A stretch of 64,000 nt of DNA from contig OY986438.1 in NCBI GenBank assembly GCA_963920525.1, positions 187,036,388 through 187,100,387 of the forward strand, written 5' to 3'. The notes beneath the pieces are model-generated. The model ran no database searches and was not told where the DNA came from. It was given only the letters and a program-made list of their open reading frames with translations. Below are positions 1-12,059 of this stretch, one piece after another. The translations under genes were made by a program, and so were the position numbers. How positions within the stretch are numbered: the first letter of the stretch is position 1; every line of letters begins with the position of its first letter. Source of the stretch: Dichetophora obliterata. Taxonomy: Eukaryota; Arthropoda; Insecta; Diptera; Sciomyzidae.

Positions 1-2480
1 CACCCTTTTCATTCAGCCTTCTTGGGGCTTCAAAAAAATGAAGAAAGATGCCGGAAGCAGTTCATAGCTGTTAACAGCCTTGAGGTGATTCTTAGATGGT
101 CCAATTTAAGATGGTTCAATAATGTTTTCATCATCAACGTTTCTTTTAGCATTTTTCTGAGAGACAAAATTAATTTTTTTAACGCTAATATTTCGGATCA
201 TAGGTCACCAGTCTAAATTGGTTTCTTCTCATTTGTGCAACAGCACCTTTTGAATGCTAAATGATATGTTCCCCTTCATTTAAAATAAACACTAAAAAAT
301 GTACGACAGCTTTCGTTCTTAATAGTTTGAAAATATGTATTTATTTATAGCTTTTGATTGGTAAGGGATATTAAGGAAATTTTTAATCAAAATTATTTTG
401 AAAGCTGTATTACTGTAAAAAAAGAACAAAGGAAAAATTAATTTTCACCAAAAAAATCCAGGCCAATGCCCATGATTTTTAATAATAGAGACTGTTTACT
501 GAGTTTTGTGTCAAAACGAAGTAGTTTTTGTCTGATGAATGATATGTCATATGAAAATGTGAGAAATCAAAATTAAAAAAAAAAAAAAAAACAAAAATAA
601 AAACAACTTTTGACCTAATTTTGGAACAAACATGGAATATTTTAGAGGTTTTTTGAAAACAATATATAACTAAGAATTAGTGAGGTAATGGTAACTAAAT
701 TTCCAGATTTCTATATTGATTTAATTGAACCTTTAGTCAGAGAAAATTTTAGGGAAATCGATTGCATATAGCGGAGATATTGGCATGACAAATCAAAACA
801 TGAAATTAAATAGTACTAAAGTGAAAATGCGTTGTACTAAGAAAATCTTAAGTTTTCAAATTATCGCAATAGTTTTTAAAAATCTACTATTTGTAAGAAA
901 TTTCACCATAGCTATATATATTCACACATGCTACACTATAAAAATTCTTATTGTAAGGTATCTGTAAGAGATGGCGAAAAATGTTTCAAGCATTTGTTGC
1001 ACATCTTATCAATGTCTAAAATTCCCTCTTACATCATGTTCTTCCATCTCTTATAGCTTAGCTTTTATGACAGAAATGTAACGCTCATATTTCAGGTCAA
1101 ATGTCACCAATCTTAAATCCAACCATTTTGTGCAAGCGTCTTCGCCCAGACCATTCATCTGATACCTCATTCACCATTCTACATCTTCTTAGCCCTGAGG
1201 TTCCTTTCTAAAATAATATAAACTTTCAACGTTATTATTTCGGGTCAGAGATCCTCAATTTAAAATCTAACATGATTTGGCACATCTATGGTTCAGTACC
1301 TTTCAATACGCTTCATTGCCCTTATTCAAAAATAAATATCTGAAAAGTGTACAACAATTAATGTTTGCGTATTAATATATAAGATAATAATTTACAGGGT
1401 GTTCCGTATTAAAAGGACAATCCTGCGGCAGTTGATACCTTGGGTCAAGAAAAAAAAGTGTGTGGCACGAAGGGTCCATCTCCCCTCTGTTCAGAGTTAT
1501 AAGGGAAAGTTTACTTAAAATCACTTAAAAAGATTTAATCAGCTCTACGCTTATAACTTTCAAATTAGTGGAACTAGAAAAAATTAAGGACTATTTTGAA
1601 AACGTAATTAAACATCAAACTAAGATTTGTTGCACTTTGTAAATTTTATTCTGTAAAAACATTTTAAATAATTTTTTTTTATAAAAAGTTGATATTAACA
1701 TTTTTTTTTCTAATATGATTTGCACGAAAATTCGTCTAAGATTTTATTTTTTCTAATGATGCAGTTTGAGCCTCGTAAGTATTGTTTTCAAAGTATTTGT
1801 TGAAAGTTATTACGTTTAGTAAACAAAAAAATTTGTTGAAAATCGATTAAAAAAAGGCTGAGATATTTGCTTGCAAAGTCAAAACTTGAAATTTCAACAG
1901 TTTTTTCTCATTCTGAGGCAATGGCCTTGCTTCAAATAAATACGTTGTACTGAGAATATAAATTTTTCGAGATATCTAAATAATTTTTCTGTCATTTTAA
2001 GGGGATTTTTTTTACATACTAGCAGAGGAAAATATTACCAAGAAAGCTTTCGTATACCGTTATATTCCTCAGCCAATGACTTTTCATACAAAAGTACGTT
2101 GTACTGAGAACATCTATAGTTTTCGAGATATCGCTATAACTTTAAGGTCAAAATAACGGAAATTTTTCAGACTTTACTATTTGTAAGAAATTTCACCATC
2201 ACAATATATATTCACTTTTGTTGTATAAAAGTTGATATTAGTTGATTATATATTCTCTAATTAAAGATTTTTTTTGTATCTTACTGTACTAATTTATGCT
2301 CAAATAAATAATAATAATAATAAAAAATGCTTACTGTAGGCAATCCGTGAAATGATTCTGCTCATATAGGGCTCAGTACCTTTCGAATGATATAAGTTTT
2401 ATTGTCCTTATTCTAAAATTAATATCGAAAAAGTGTACGACAACATTTCATGTTTGCCTATTTATATATAAGATTATTTG
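1..2480. repeat. degenerate ~1.1-kb tandem repeat, copy A
   Basis: Related blocks recur within this stretch. The segment with GTACGACA or GTGTACAACA near 301 comes back near 1341 and 2432, and the block ending in GAAATTTCACCATAG near 897 returns near 2189. The reverse complement of the same sequence fills 17494-20700, including the 'ggtcaaatgtcacc' and 'catctcttatagcttag' blocks. No long frame is present. Family unknown; it could be a complex satellite or a long non-autonomous element. The repetition is seen directly, the identity is not known. Confidence 0.7.
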
Positions 2481-5400
2481 GTAGAAATTCACGATTGGCC
2501 CTTATAAGCAGTACTTTGACTATACAGATTAACGTCTAAAAAGAGCCCATCTGCCACATAGATCCTTTTTGATCATAGGATCTGTGTCCAGCCAAAAGGG
2601 CAAATGTGTATTCTTATGTTTCCTCAATCAGATTTATAAATACATTGTGCTGAGTTTTTCAAATAAATGAGTTTAAGGCGTAGTATTTAATTCAGGTTGT
2701 TCATTCAAATACTGGAAAGTATATTTTTTCTACATGATTGAATCAACCAACTCTTGAAGGTAAACTTAAGAAAATCAGATTAGCCCTTTTGGCGGAACGC
2801 CATCGATATATTCTTAAACTTCCACAAAACGAAAGCTCACGAAAAATCTAAAATTGATATAATTAATTTTTGGAGCACTTCCGAACAATTTCATGCAAAT
2901 AATAACATTTAGAATTTCTCCTGATCTGGCAGGAAACAACAGAGATATAACGAAAACATAAAAAAGCACTAAAGAGACCATTTAAAAAAAATTTTTTTTA
3001 AATAATGTCATTCCAATTTTGAACGATTGAGACGGTGTTCTGGTGATTAGTTTTGGCAATTTCTCTGATGGATAGATTGGTCTTTTCAGAAAATGTTTTT
3101 GGGCCTTTTTCGAAATAAGCTGCTTTTACAAAAGAATTGAGAAATTAAATTCGATTTTTTTTTTATTAAGTAAATGGTATCTTTTTATGTTCTGCCCTGT
3201 GTAACCCTTTCAATGGCTAAGCTAAGCTACCTTTGATTTTTAAATGCGCAACTTACGTCTTGCAAGCTTGTACAAATAAAAAATTGTTTTGCTCCTGTTA
3301 GGCACAAAATCTTTTAATCTCTTGAGGGTTTTCCAACTCTTTAGATCTTTGTTTTTAAAACCCTCTTTATTTTATTATCATTAAAGCCATAAAAAGATAA
3401 AAAAAATCAAAATTTGATTTTTGTCCGGTTGACTTTTTCTTATAAAACTTTTGCGCTTTTCTTCGTCACAAAATCGAAAATCGAACTGACTTTTATATCA
3501 AATATCTCTCTAAAATTATTTTTATCATGTTGGCTTATCTGTTTTTCATAGAACAAAATCATTTGATTTAAAAAAAGCGTTGCAAAATAATAATAAAAAT
3601 TACTTTCTGACGTGTCCAATATATTGGGCAAATTTACTGAAAGGGTTAAGCAAATAATTTTTAATTTTTTTTAACAGTGTATATTTGTAGAGGTTTTGAC
3701 TCTTTGGGGCACCTTATTATAAACCGTTTTGACTCTTTTTAAAAATGATTAAAAGAGTACTTTTAAAAGAAGTTTTAGGTGATTAAAATATTATACAAAA
3801 ATGATTCTTGTAGAATTTCTTTATAAACCATTTTGAACAAAACTTGTTCTATTTAGAAAATTATTATGCTTGAACACAGATGTAGATTGACATACCTCTT
3901 AAATACAATGTAGCTGCGAGGCCTCCCACTGATAACATTTATCTTACATAGTAAGCGATGATGGGAGTAGGTCTCCGCTTATGGTTCCACAAAATATTTT
4001 CACAATAATTTCTAAAATTTAATAAACGAATTTATTACTTTATTTGCATTTCAGAATTAATTAGTAATAAGATCTTAGTTGTATAATTTTTTTAACTTTG
4101 TTCTCGTTTAAACACATAGTTTTAACAAACATAATACATCGCAAAACTTTCTGTTAGGAAACGAGATACAGTTACGCAGACGAATAAAGTCAAACTGTTA
4201 TCTTAACAATGAAAAGAAACTATCACTATTTACAACGAAAATCAGATTTTGTTACATCTTGCTTACATTTCCGCATTACAATGTCATCACCGACAACTTT
4301 TGACAAGCAGAAAATAGGTTAAAAAAACATTCAATAAAGATTTTTCACATAATTTTACTAATGTTCTGGAAACACAACAACTTTGTGAAAGGCATTTAAT
4401 TAAAAGTTTACTAAGTGTTTCTTTTTTTGTATTGATCAATGTTCAATGTATTTATTATAACATTGAATTAACTTGAAACTGATATCAAATGTTTTCAGGT
4501 GTAAGCTTTTAAAATGCCGTTAAATGCCTTTTAAAGATTGTCTTTTTACCAAAAGTCTTAAATTTTGGAAAAATTTAAATTTTTCTTGCGGTGTTATTTT
4601 CTGCTGCCAAGCTTAAGAAGTAATTTTTTATAATAACATAAAAACGCTTTGTTTAGCATGGGCAAAAATTTTGTAATTTTTCAATTTATTTAAATTATGT
4701 CTTGTTTTAAGAATAAATTAGAGCAATTTTATGAAATTGATTTGTACAAAACTAAGTTAACATTTCAAATGCTCACAACTTTGAAAAATCAATAGCATCC
4801 GAAAGCAACAAATTGTTTTCACATCTGCAAAAGCCAGCTCAGTTCTTGTAGCAGGAAAAAAAACACGAAAATAATACCAGGCACACACCTTGAGAGCTAT
4901 TCCGCCCTACACCAGAGCCTGTAAATATCCTACCCTACCTACCTCAACATTATTTTACATCAACAACAACATGGATGCTTAATTCTCCCAACTCACACTA
5001 AACACACACTCATACAAACGAAGAGAGATAAAGAGAAAATAAATAAACACAGAATTTGATATTTTGCGAACCACCCCAAAACATAAAAGACATAAAAACA
5101 CAAACAAACAAGCAGGATAATAAAAGCAAAAGAATGTTCAATGCCAAACGTTCACGAAAGTAACAAAAACAATAAAAGCTTTGCTCCAAAAATTATGCTT
5201 ACAAAAAAAAAAAGAAAGAACAAAAAATAAATAACGGGCGCACAAAAAGTGCTTCCGAACGAATCTGCAAAAAGCTCTAGCTCAAAGCCTAAATGTATGT
5301 TTCAAAACTTACCCACATTTTCACAAAGTAATCCTCTTTCCATTAGCTTCATCCTAGTTTCATCTTGCTTAGAATCATCCTTGTTAGTTTGCTTTTTTTT

Positions 5401-6974
5401 CTCTTCACTATGTTTGTTTACGTTATCTTATTTTGGCTCGTTTGCTTTTGACTGATTTTTTTTCCCTTCCTCTGTGTTATGTGTTGCTCATTTTATTGAC
5501 TTTTCTCATCTTTACTTACCACCCCCACCCACATCGTTTTAAACTCAAAATCATTTATTTATACACTTTTGCAATTTGTTATGCTGCTTCTCGGTTTGCT
5601 CACGCCAAGCATCGATAGTTGTTGTGGATACATTTGATATGCAAGCTAACGGCAAGATCCTTTGATGCGGTAGAGTGCTGAACTGAGAGTTGTAATGGTT
5701 GGAATGGTTACAGCAGCAAGCAGCAGAGTTGTTTATTTTGTCATAAATTTTCTTGACGCCTTGTAGATACGTTACTGTTTTTGTTTGTTTGTTGGTTTTG
5801 TCTTATTATCTGGTAGCTAGAAATAATTGCATTGCCTTGAAGGATGCGCGAAATGATATTGAATAAGATAAGGTTACATCATTTTAGAAAGGTGCTTTAT
5901 TTTACCTTCGAGTGTGAAGTTGATTGGATTATTGCACTGCAATGTAAATATCCTAGCATTTAAATGTACTGTGAGCGTGTATTTCTCGTAATTTTTGGGA
6001 ATTTTGCAAAGCTCTTGGTAATGTTAGTCATTTCGGTAATGATTTCAAATATTGTTTAACAGGCTTAGTTGAGAAAAATCGACTCTTAAAAAAATTGTAA
6101 AAAAACAAAAAAAAAAATTGCTTAAAATATTCAGAAAGATGATAAAGTACAGTATTTAGAATTCAACTAAATAAAAACTTTGGACAACTTGGTGCATAAC
6201 ACATTCTAAACAAAATTAAAATAAAAATGGATATAACCCTGTATATGTTACATTAATTGGCATTCTTTATTTAAATGTAGTTTCATGCAGCACGCTGGAT
6301 AAAAATTTCTTCCACTTTAAATATGAAGCCGGATATGCTTATAATTGATGTCCTTGAAAAGTCTAGTGCTTCTGCACTTCACCACAATTATAAGAAATGG
6401 AAGTTTTACCTAATTAACTTTTATTTTGCGTTACTCTTAAATGTTGCATGTTATGCAAATTTATCAAACTGGAGCTAGTTCTGTTTTATTTTCTGTTTTT
6501 TTTTAATGACACCACAAACTAGACCAGCATTGCCAGGCATTAATGTTTTTTTTTTTACTCTTGCTAACCGAGTGACGCGACGCACAGTGGATTAGCCTCA
6601 CACAAAATGTGTCAATAAATAGAAGAACTCATCATAGACCAATACAATTTGACACATAAGTTGAAATTAACTTTATAAGATCACATAATTTTCAATAGTT
6701 TTCTCTATTTGATATTGTGCCTATATAGAAACCACTGCCTTATAACTCTAAAATATTTGTGTTGAATAAAAAAATATATTGTATTTTATGCAACGCCCAC
6801 CTCCCATAAGAAATATTTCAGTGCACGTAATTTTTGAAATTTTAATGTTCATGAGGCATAGCATTAACACGACTATATTAAGTAGTTTTTTTATTCAAAA
6901 ATATTCCTTTTTTCGTTTTTAAAAAATGAAAACACCATAAAAAAGAGCTGAGCATTTCGTAATTAAAAAAATTA
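2481..6974. other. noncoding AT-rich DNA, no feature recognised
   Basis: I see no gene, transposon end or RNA gene here. The short frames are AT-rich and resemble nothing known. 4860-5240 is A-rich on the plus strand and 5300-5530 is T-rich, which produces spurious frames. Confidence 0.5.
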
Positions 6975-7115
6975 ACTGCATTATTCTGTATCACGAAGAT
7001 GCTCACCAACGATGAGAAAGACACGAGAAGCAATATTTTCTTTCATACAAAATTGCATTACTTCTCGTGTCTTTCTCATCGTCGGTGTGCTTGTTCGTTA
7101 TACAGAATAATGCAG
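6975..7115. repeat. long near-perfect hairpin at the 5' edge of a LINE
   Basis: About 60 bp (ACTGCATTATTCTGTAT... to ...GACACGAGAAG, ending at 7049) is repeated in inverted form from CTTCTCGTGTC at 7070 to ATACAGAATAATGCAGT at about 7113, around a short loop. A few mismatches and a small bulge interrupt the stem. The right arm runs into the LINE 5' region. It could be a small foldback element or a 5' inversion made during retrotransposition. Confidence 0.75.
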
Positions 7116-7228
7116 TAAGTGTACCTCTTGCATTTTGCAGCAAAATATTTCTGTTTGTAAAAGTGCTACTAGCAAAATCTTACAAAAACACGAGCATACT
7201 TTTTTGGCAGTGTGATAAAACGTTCAAC

Positions 7229-7549
7229 ATGGTTTGTATTATGTTAAGCAATGTCCAAAAGTATACAAAATACGAAAACAAAGATAAAAGCATTGAAATA
7301 ATCGGTGTTCCAAATGTTAACAACGAAAATGTATTGAGTTGGACAAAAGGTGTCGGGGTGGATATAAAAGAAGAACATATTGACAACTGCTATGTTAAGA
7401 GAATAAAAACAACATCGGATAATGCAAGTAGCCGCCCTAAAAATATTGTTGTGGTGAAATTTACAACGCTGTTGAAAAAGAGAGAAGTAATGAGACGCAA
7501 AATAAATGCGAGGAATACACTAACCACTAAGTTATTCAATTGTAAGTAG
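7229..7549 (+). pseudogene. LINE ORF1 RNA-binding-protein fragment
   Basis: The plausible start is the ATG at 7229; the open frame upstream to 7067 is not conserved-looking and lies in the 5' hairpin arm. The product (about 106 residues) contains IEIIGVP, then GVDIKEEHIDNCYVKR and IVVVKFTTLLKKREVMRRK. This is the layout of the RRM-like C-terminal part of insect LINE ORF1 proteins, which bind RNA or chaperone nucleic acid. The coiled coil that normally precedes it is absent, so the gene is truncated. Function in retrotransposition is inferred from the family. It ends at a stop at 7547-7549 and no zinc knuckles follow. Confidence 0.65.
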
Positions 7550-7627
7550 AATTTAAAAATATTTCTTAATGATTGTTTGGATAGTCCAACCAGAATCCTT
7601 TTTAATCAGGCTAAAAAAATTAAGTAA

Positions 7628-8806
7628 TTATTTAATAAAAGTCTTTTTGATGGTGATTTTCCGGTTAATTTAAAAGCTGCTGAAGTTATTATGTTGTTTA
7701 ACCCTAATCCTACTGCGGCATTTTGCAACATATCCCACTGCGATATGAACTTGAGTCACACATGCAAAAAAACTAAAAAATAGCGGTTGATGCCACGAAA
7801 TTTATGTTACTCTGAATTTGAAGAAAATTAATTAATTTGAGAATACAAATAGACTTCAATGCAAAAAAGTACTTATTTAATAATTAAAATCTTTTTAAAA
7901 TCAAATGTGATCCAAAGTCACACCGTAGTAGGATTAGGGTTAAAAAGGGTGACATATCGTTGCTTAATAACTACAGACCGATTTCGCTTTTACCTGTTTT
8001 AAGCAAAATTTTTGAAAAAGGTGCAAAATCTCGCATGCTTAGCTTCCTTGGAAAATTTAGCGAATGCCAGTATGGTTTTCGGAAAGGCCTGTCTACTGAA
8101 GAGGCGTTGTTGAATTTTTGTTCAAATATTTATAATGGTTTAAACCAGAAAAATTCATCAAATCACTGCAGCTCTTTTCGTCGATCTTGCAAAGGCGTTT
8201 GTTACGGTCGACCATAAGATATTACTACCCAAACTATTTAAATGCAGTTTCAGGGGCTTTATGTTTGATTGGTTCAAGTCTTATTTGAATTCTCGAACAC
8301 AAAAGGTCAAGATGTGTTCTTTTTTATGCTCAAAAATATTAATATTAAGTTAGATGTTCCACAAGGATCTTCTGTATTGGGCCCAATTCTTTTCTTAATC
8401 TATGTCAACTAGTTGTTGAAAGCGCATGACAAAATGTCCCTTGTGGCGTTTGCTGATGATATGGCTTTTACTTTTATTAGTGATTCCCCGCTTAATCTCA
8501 GCGCTGAGATATATTCTAAGCTAGAGTGGCTTAGAATATGGTTTCTGCAGCACAAACTGGCTATCAGTGACAAAACAAAACTGATGTATTTTAGTCCTAG
8601 TGGGATGGATTTACATTTTAATCAAATGCATTACGATTGTGGCAAATGTAAAAAATATTTGTGTTATTGTAAAAATTGTGAAAGAAATGAAATTGCAATT
8701 ACTTTTTGTCATGATATTGAATGTGATAGTAACTTTTTTGTAATTGAAAGTGTTAACTCCTTTAAATGTCTAGGAATCATAATTGATAGTAGGATGAATT
8801 GTAGTA
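7628..8806 (+). pseudogene. LINE reverse transcriptase, broken
   Basis: The translation reads LFNKSLFDGDFPVNLKAAEV up to 7700, is cut by a MITE, then resumes with KKGD, NNYRPISLLPVLSKIFEK, FGFRKGLSTEEALLNF and, after several frame breaks between 8150 and 8410, VPQGS, GPILFLIYVN and AFADDMAFTF. These are RT fingers and palm motifs, including the A/FADD catalytic box. A Cys-rich stretch (CGKCKKYLCYCKNCE and more Cys) follows before NSFKCLGI. The frame is then cut by the DD41D element at 8806. Stops and frameshifts rule out activity. Best relative here: the LINE at 31536-34470. Confidence 0.85.
7702..7939. mobile_element. piggyBac-type MITE, 238 bp, TTAA target duplication
   Basis: The terminal inverted repeats are CCCTAATCCTACTGCGG on the left and CCCTAATCCTACTACGG read in from the right. 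TTAA sits directly outside both ends (7698-7701 and 7940-7943). A TTAA duplication and CCC-starting ends are the signature of the piggyBac superfamily. No frame is present inside, so it is non-autonomous. It splits the LINE RT exactly between the codons for LF and KKGD; removing the MITE with one TTAA gives an in-frame join. Confidence 0.9.
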
Positions 8807-9707
8807 AAGGGTCCGCCAAATAACTTTTTTTTTTGAAAACTCTATAAAAAAAAACTACTAAATATTTTTTCAAATTCTTTTTTTAATTGAAAGTACAATC
8901 CTTCCGGTTAATAATGAAAAATAATTTCATTTAAATGGCTGCCTCGGTTGGCCATGCAGTAGCCTACACGATCGGTCCAATTTTTAAGCACATTATCGAT
9001 TGTGTGCAGCTGTATTACACCAATGGCTTCACGAATATTGTCCTTTAAAGCGTCAATTGTCTCTGGCTTGTCGGCGTAACACTTATCTTTGAGGGCACCC
9101 CACAAATAATAGTCCAACGGTGTCAAATCGCAGCTCCGAGGTGGCCAAATAACATCAGCTCTGCGGCTGATAATGCGATCTTCAAAAACAGGGCACAAAA
9201 CATCGAGTGTAGCTTCGGCTGTGTGGCACGAAGCACCGTCCTGTTGAAACAAAATGTTGCCAATATCCTCCTCTTCAATTCGTTCAACATGGCCCGATAA
9301 CGATCGCCATTGACTGTAACGGCCACTCCTTGCTCATTTTCGAAGAAAAATGGCCGAATTATGCCTCTGGACCAAAATCTGCACCAAACAGTGACTCGTT
9401 TTGAGTGCAGCGACTTTTCAATGTATGCGTGCGGGTTTTCTGTGCCCCAAATGCGACAATTTTGCTTTTTTACATACCCGCCAAGATCAAAATGAGCTTC
9501 ATCTGAAAAGATGATTTTTTTGGCAAAATCGGCATCTTCTGTAAATCGATCGCAGGCCCACTTCCCAGCTTTGTTCAATCGTATGCACAGCCATATTCGT
9601 TCAGCGGAAGGATAAAACTAATTATCTATCAAATCAGACATGAGTTAAGTGTTACCATTCACAAAATAAGCACTAGTTGAAAAAAAAACGTTAGATGGCG
9701 GATCCTA
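8807..9707 (-). mobile_element. Tc1/mariner-group DD41D element, internally deleted
   Basis: The ends are inverted: AAGGGTCCGCCAAATAAC followed by a T-run on the left, and TAGGATCCGCCATCTAACG followed by a T-run read in from the right. TA flanks each side (8805-8806 and 9708-9709). At 901 bp it is shorter than the usual ~1.3 kb. The start of the transposase (MAVHTIEQ, read on the minus strand near 9595-9572) is present but the DNA-binding part is missing. It inserted into the LINE RT. Confidence 0.85.
8908..9578 (-). pseudogene. DD41D (rosa-like) transposase, N-terminal deletion and frameshift
   Basis: DDE transposases of this group cut and paste the element at TA sites. On the minus strand the first part (9578-~9245) has FSDEAHFDLGGYV with the first catalytic Asp. 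A frameshift near 9245 leads into FQQDGASCHTAE (second Asp) and SCDLTPLDYYLWG (third Asp). I count 41 residues between the second and third Asp, which is the DD41D spacing known from rosa-type elements of flies. The C terminus ends with NEIIFHY. The helix-turn-helix DNA-binding region is deleted, so no active protein can be made. Confidence 0.85.
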
Positions 9708-9790
9708 TACTATGGCAAGATCAAAAACCAAGTCCTTAAAATGTATTTAATAATCGAGATATTTTTATATATATATAATTCATGCAGCCT

Positions 9791-12051
9791 TAAATATAAA
9801 TATACAGGTGTCCCGATTTATGTTCTCATCATTGTAGCTCCTTTTTCTCAATAATCTCCAAAGTGAAAATTTTCTCATCCGACATTTATTTTCTCAAGCG
9901 ACGAAGTTGTTCAAACGTATCTCTTATTTTTAGCTAACTTTTCAGTGTATTTAATTTCCATTATTTTACAAAAGAACCGTTATTTTGAAGAGCATTCGTT
10001 TTTTGGTGATAAAAAGTAGCCTTTGTCCCAACCAGGGAGATAAGAAACTTACATATCAAGTTTAAAGAAAATCCATACAGTAGTTTTCACGTGAAACACA
10101 GTCAGAAAATATTGTAAAAGATTACATTTTTGGAATTTATTTCCTTCAAAATGTTCAGTCCAAAAAGAATTTTGAAAAAATATTCAATGTACAGATTTTT
10201 TTTCTTTTTAGTTTTATTATATGTATAGATAATGTTTTTTTGAGATAAAAAGTCTATAAAGAATAGCAACAGCCATTACAGTTGACGTGATACATAAAAA
10301 AATTAATATCGTTCCAACTAAAATATCACGAGAAAAAGTGTTTTTACACACCCATGCTAAGGTACTTAAAAAAATGCAAACGAACAAGTTAATGGCCTCT
10401 GTGAATTGAGCCAACCAAAATTAGGTTACCTTGCCCCACTGTGCGACTTGCTAGTAATTGAAATGCAAATCAGTCAAGAACTGAATATTTGCTGTTTTTA
10501 ACTTGGTTTTGTTGTTGTGTTTTATTCATTTAATATTTTTGTTGTGGGTGTGCGTTATTTTATCCACGCCAAGTGTGAGTTAAAAAAAGATATGTGTGTG
10601 TGTGTTGGTTGGTAAGAAAAATATTTGCACTACGTTTTGCATATTTTAATATTTTAAAAACGAACTTGAGATTGCCATTGTTGTTGTTTTTGTTGTTGTC
10701 CTTAGGGTGGCCAGAGCTTTCAATTACTTTCCAGTCAAGTGCATTATTTTGCAAAAACGTGACACACTCTTTTTTATTACTTTAAGGGTGTGCTTTTAAT
10801 TAAGTAAAACAAAGTGAAGTGAAATAATTAAAAAAAGAAAATTGAGGGATGTGTGTATAAGTCTTATATTGTTTTTACTTGAAATAAAACACTCTAAATC
10901 ATTTTCTTTTTCCATGTTTCAATGCTTTTTTTTTCTTTTCTATTTTTTATGCAATTTTTTTCCGGCCAAACTTTGACTTGACTGAATTTTTCTTTATAAC
11001 TTTTTATTGAATTGCACCTAACTATTTAAAACAGTCGATAAAATTCCGTTCTTTTTATAAACTTTATTGCATTATCTATATTATATATTATCTGTATTAA
11101 TATATATATTAAGAAAAGATTTTTTAGCATAAGAAATAAATTTTATCTAAGAGATAAATTTGATTTAATAGCAAAATATTTTTATATTCAACTATAAGTA
11201 TCGATAAATTTTTCTTTGATGACCATGGAATGAAAATTAATATTGATAAATTTGCTCATGTTTGTTTTTCTTCGTTACACCTTTGAAAAGTTGCAAACTG
11301 CTGTGATTATGACATCAGATGCTGCAACTTTTTGTAGCGTCACATGTTTTTGTTTAAATTTACTTGAAAGTTTTTTATAAAGAAAACAGCTTTAAAAAAG
11401 CTCATCTTTTTTTAGCAATTTCTTTACATAAAAATACAAAAAAAAAATCACCGGCAAATATAACATGAAAATATAAAAACAAATATACATTTTTTTCGAT
11501 AAAAAGACAAAAATAAGAATCTTATCACAAAAAAAAAACAAAAACTTGTCAAATAAGCAACCATACGGGAGAGAGTAGCGTTTCGCTAATCTTTTTTGAA
11601 TATGTTTTGGAGCGTATTTTATTTTTAGTCGGAATATTTTTTTGTTTAGTGTTGTGGTTTTTGAGCTTAGTACTTGTTTGGTTTTTTATTTCGCAATTTA
11701 TTATGTAGTTAAATTGTGCCGCAAAGAACACAAAGGATCAATAAGAATATTTAGAGAAAAAATTGACTTAGTTTGAGTTATATTTAATTTTTTTATATTA
11801 CTTTGAGCATTATTTAAACAAATTTAATCATACAAATATGGCTGTCAACAATATTTATTATTGTTTGAATTTCAAATATGGGGCCGTTCATAAATCTCGG
11901 GCCCCAATGAAATAAATTAAATTCGAAAGACTTTTATAAAAACTTTACTCACTCACATTATTTTTATTTTAAATATTTGCAAAAAACAAAGCTATCTAAC
12001 GAATTTGGCCAAATTCTGTGTCGCGGACTCAACATTCGTACGCAGAAAATA
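9791..12051. other. noncoding AT-rich DNA, no feature recognised
   Basis: I find no gene or clear transposon end. A GT-rich patch lies near 10591-10604. Frames here (for example 10217-10414 on the minus strand) have no recognisable domain. Confidence 0.5.
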
Positions 12052-12059
12052 CTAAGAAC

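Larger units (their letters stand above)
7025..9790 (+). mobile_element. broken Jockey/CR1-like LINE with two nested insertions
   Basis: An ORF1 remnant (7229-7549) is followed by reverse transcriptase segments (7628-8806). The part between them that should hold the rest of ORF1 and the endonuclease is missing. The RT matches the better-kept LINE at 31536-34470 in motif order and in an unusual Cys-rich insert, so both belong to one family. Two younger DNA elements interrupt it: a TTAA-flanked MITE at 7702-7939 and a TA-flanked DD41D element at 8807-9707. After 9707 a short piece resembling the downstream RT continues to roughly 9790. Both outer ends are uncertain. Confidence 0.8.

Noticed and set aside
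1397..1520. CAGGGTGTTCCG as a transposon end
   Set aside because: No partner inverted end or target duplication found; a similar CAGGTGTCCCG at 9806 also lacks a partner.
5249..5618. Two hydrophobic frames that could be small membrane proteins
   Set aside because: They lie in a T-rich strand where Phe/Leu/Ser codons arise by chance; no start context or domain.
7067..7228. N-terminal extension of the LINE ORF1
   Set aside because: It falls in the hairpin arm and leader and lacks family similarity; the ATG at 7229 is a better start.
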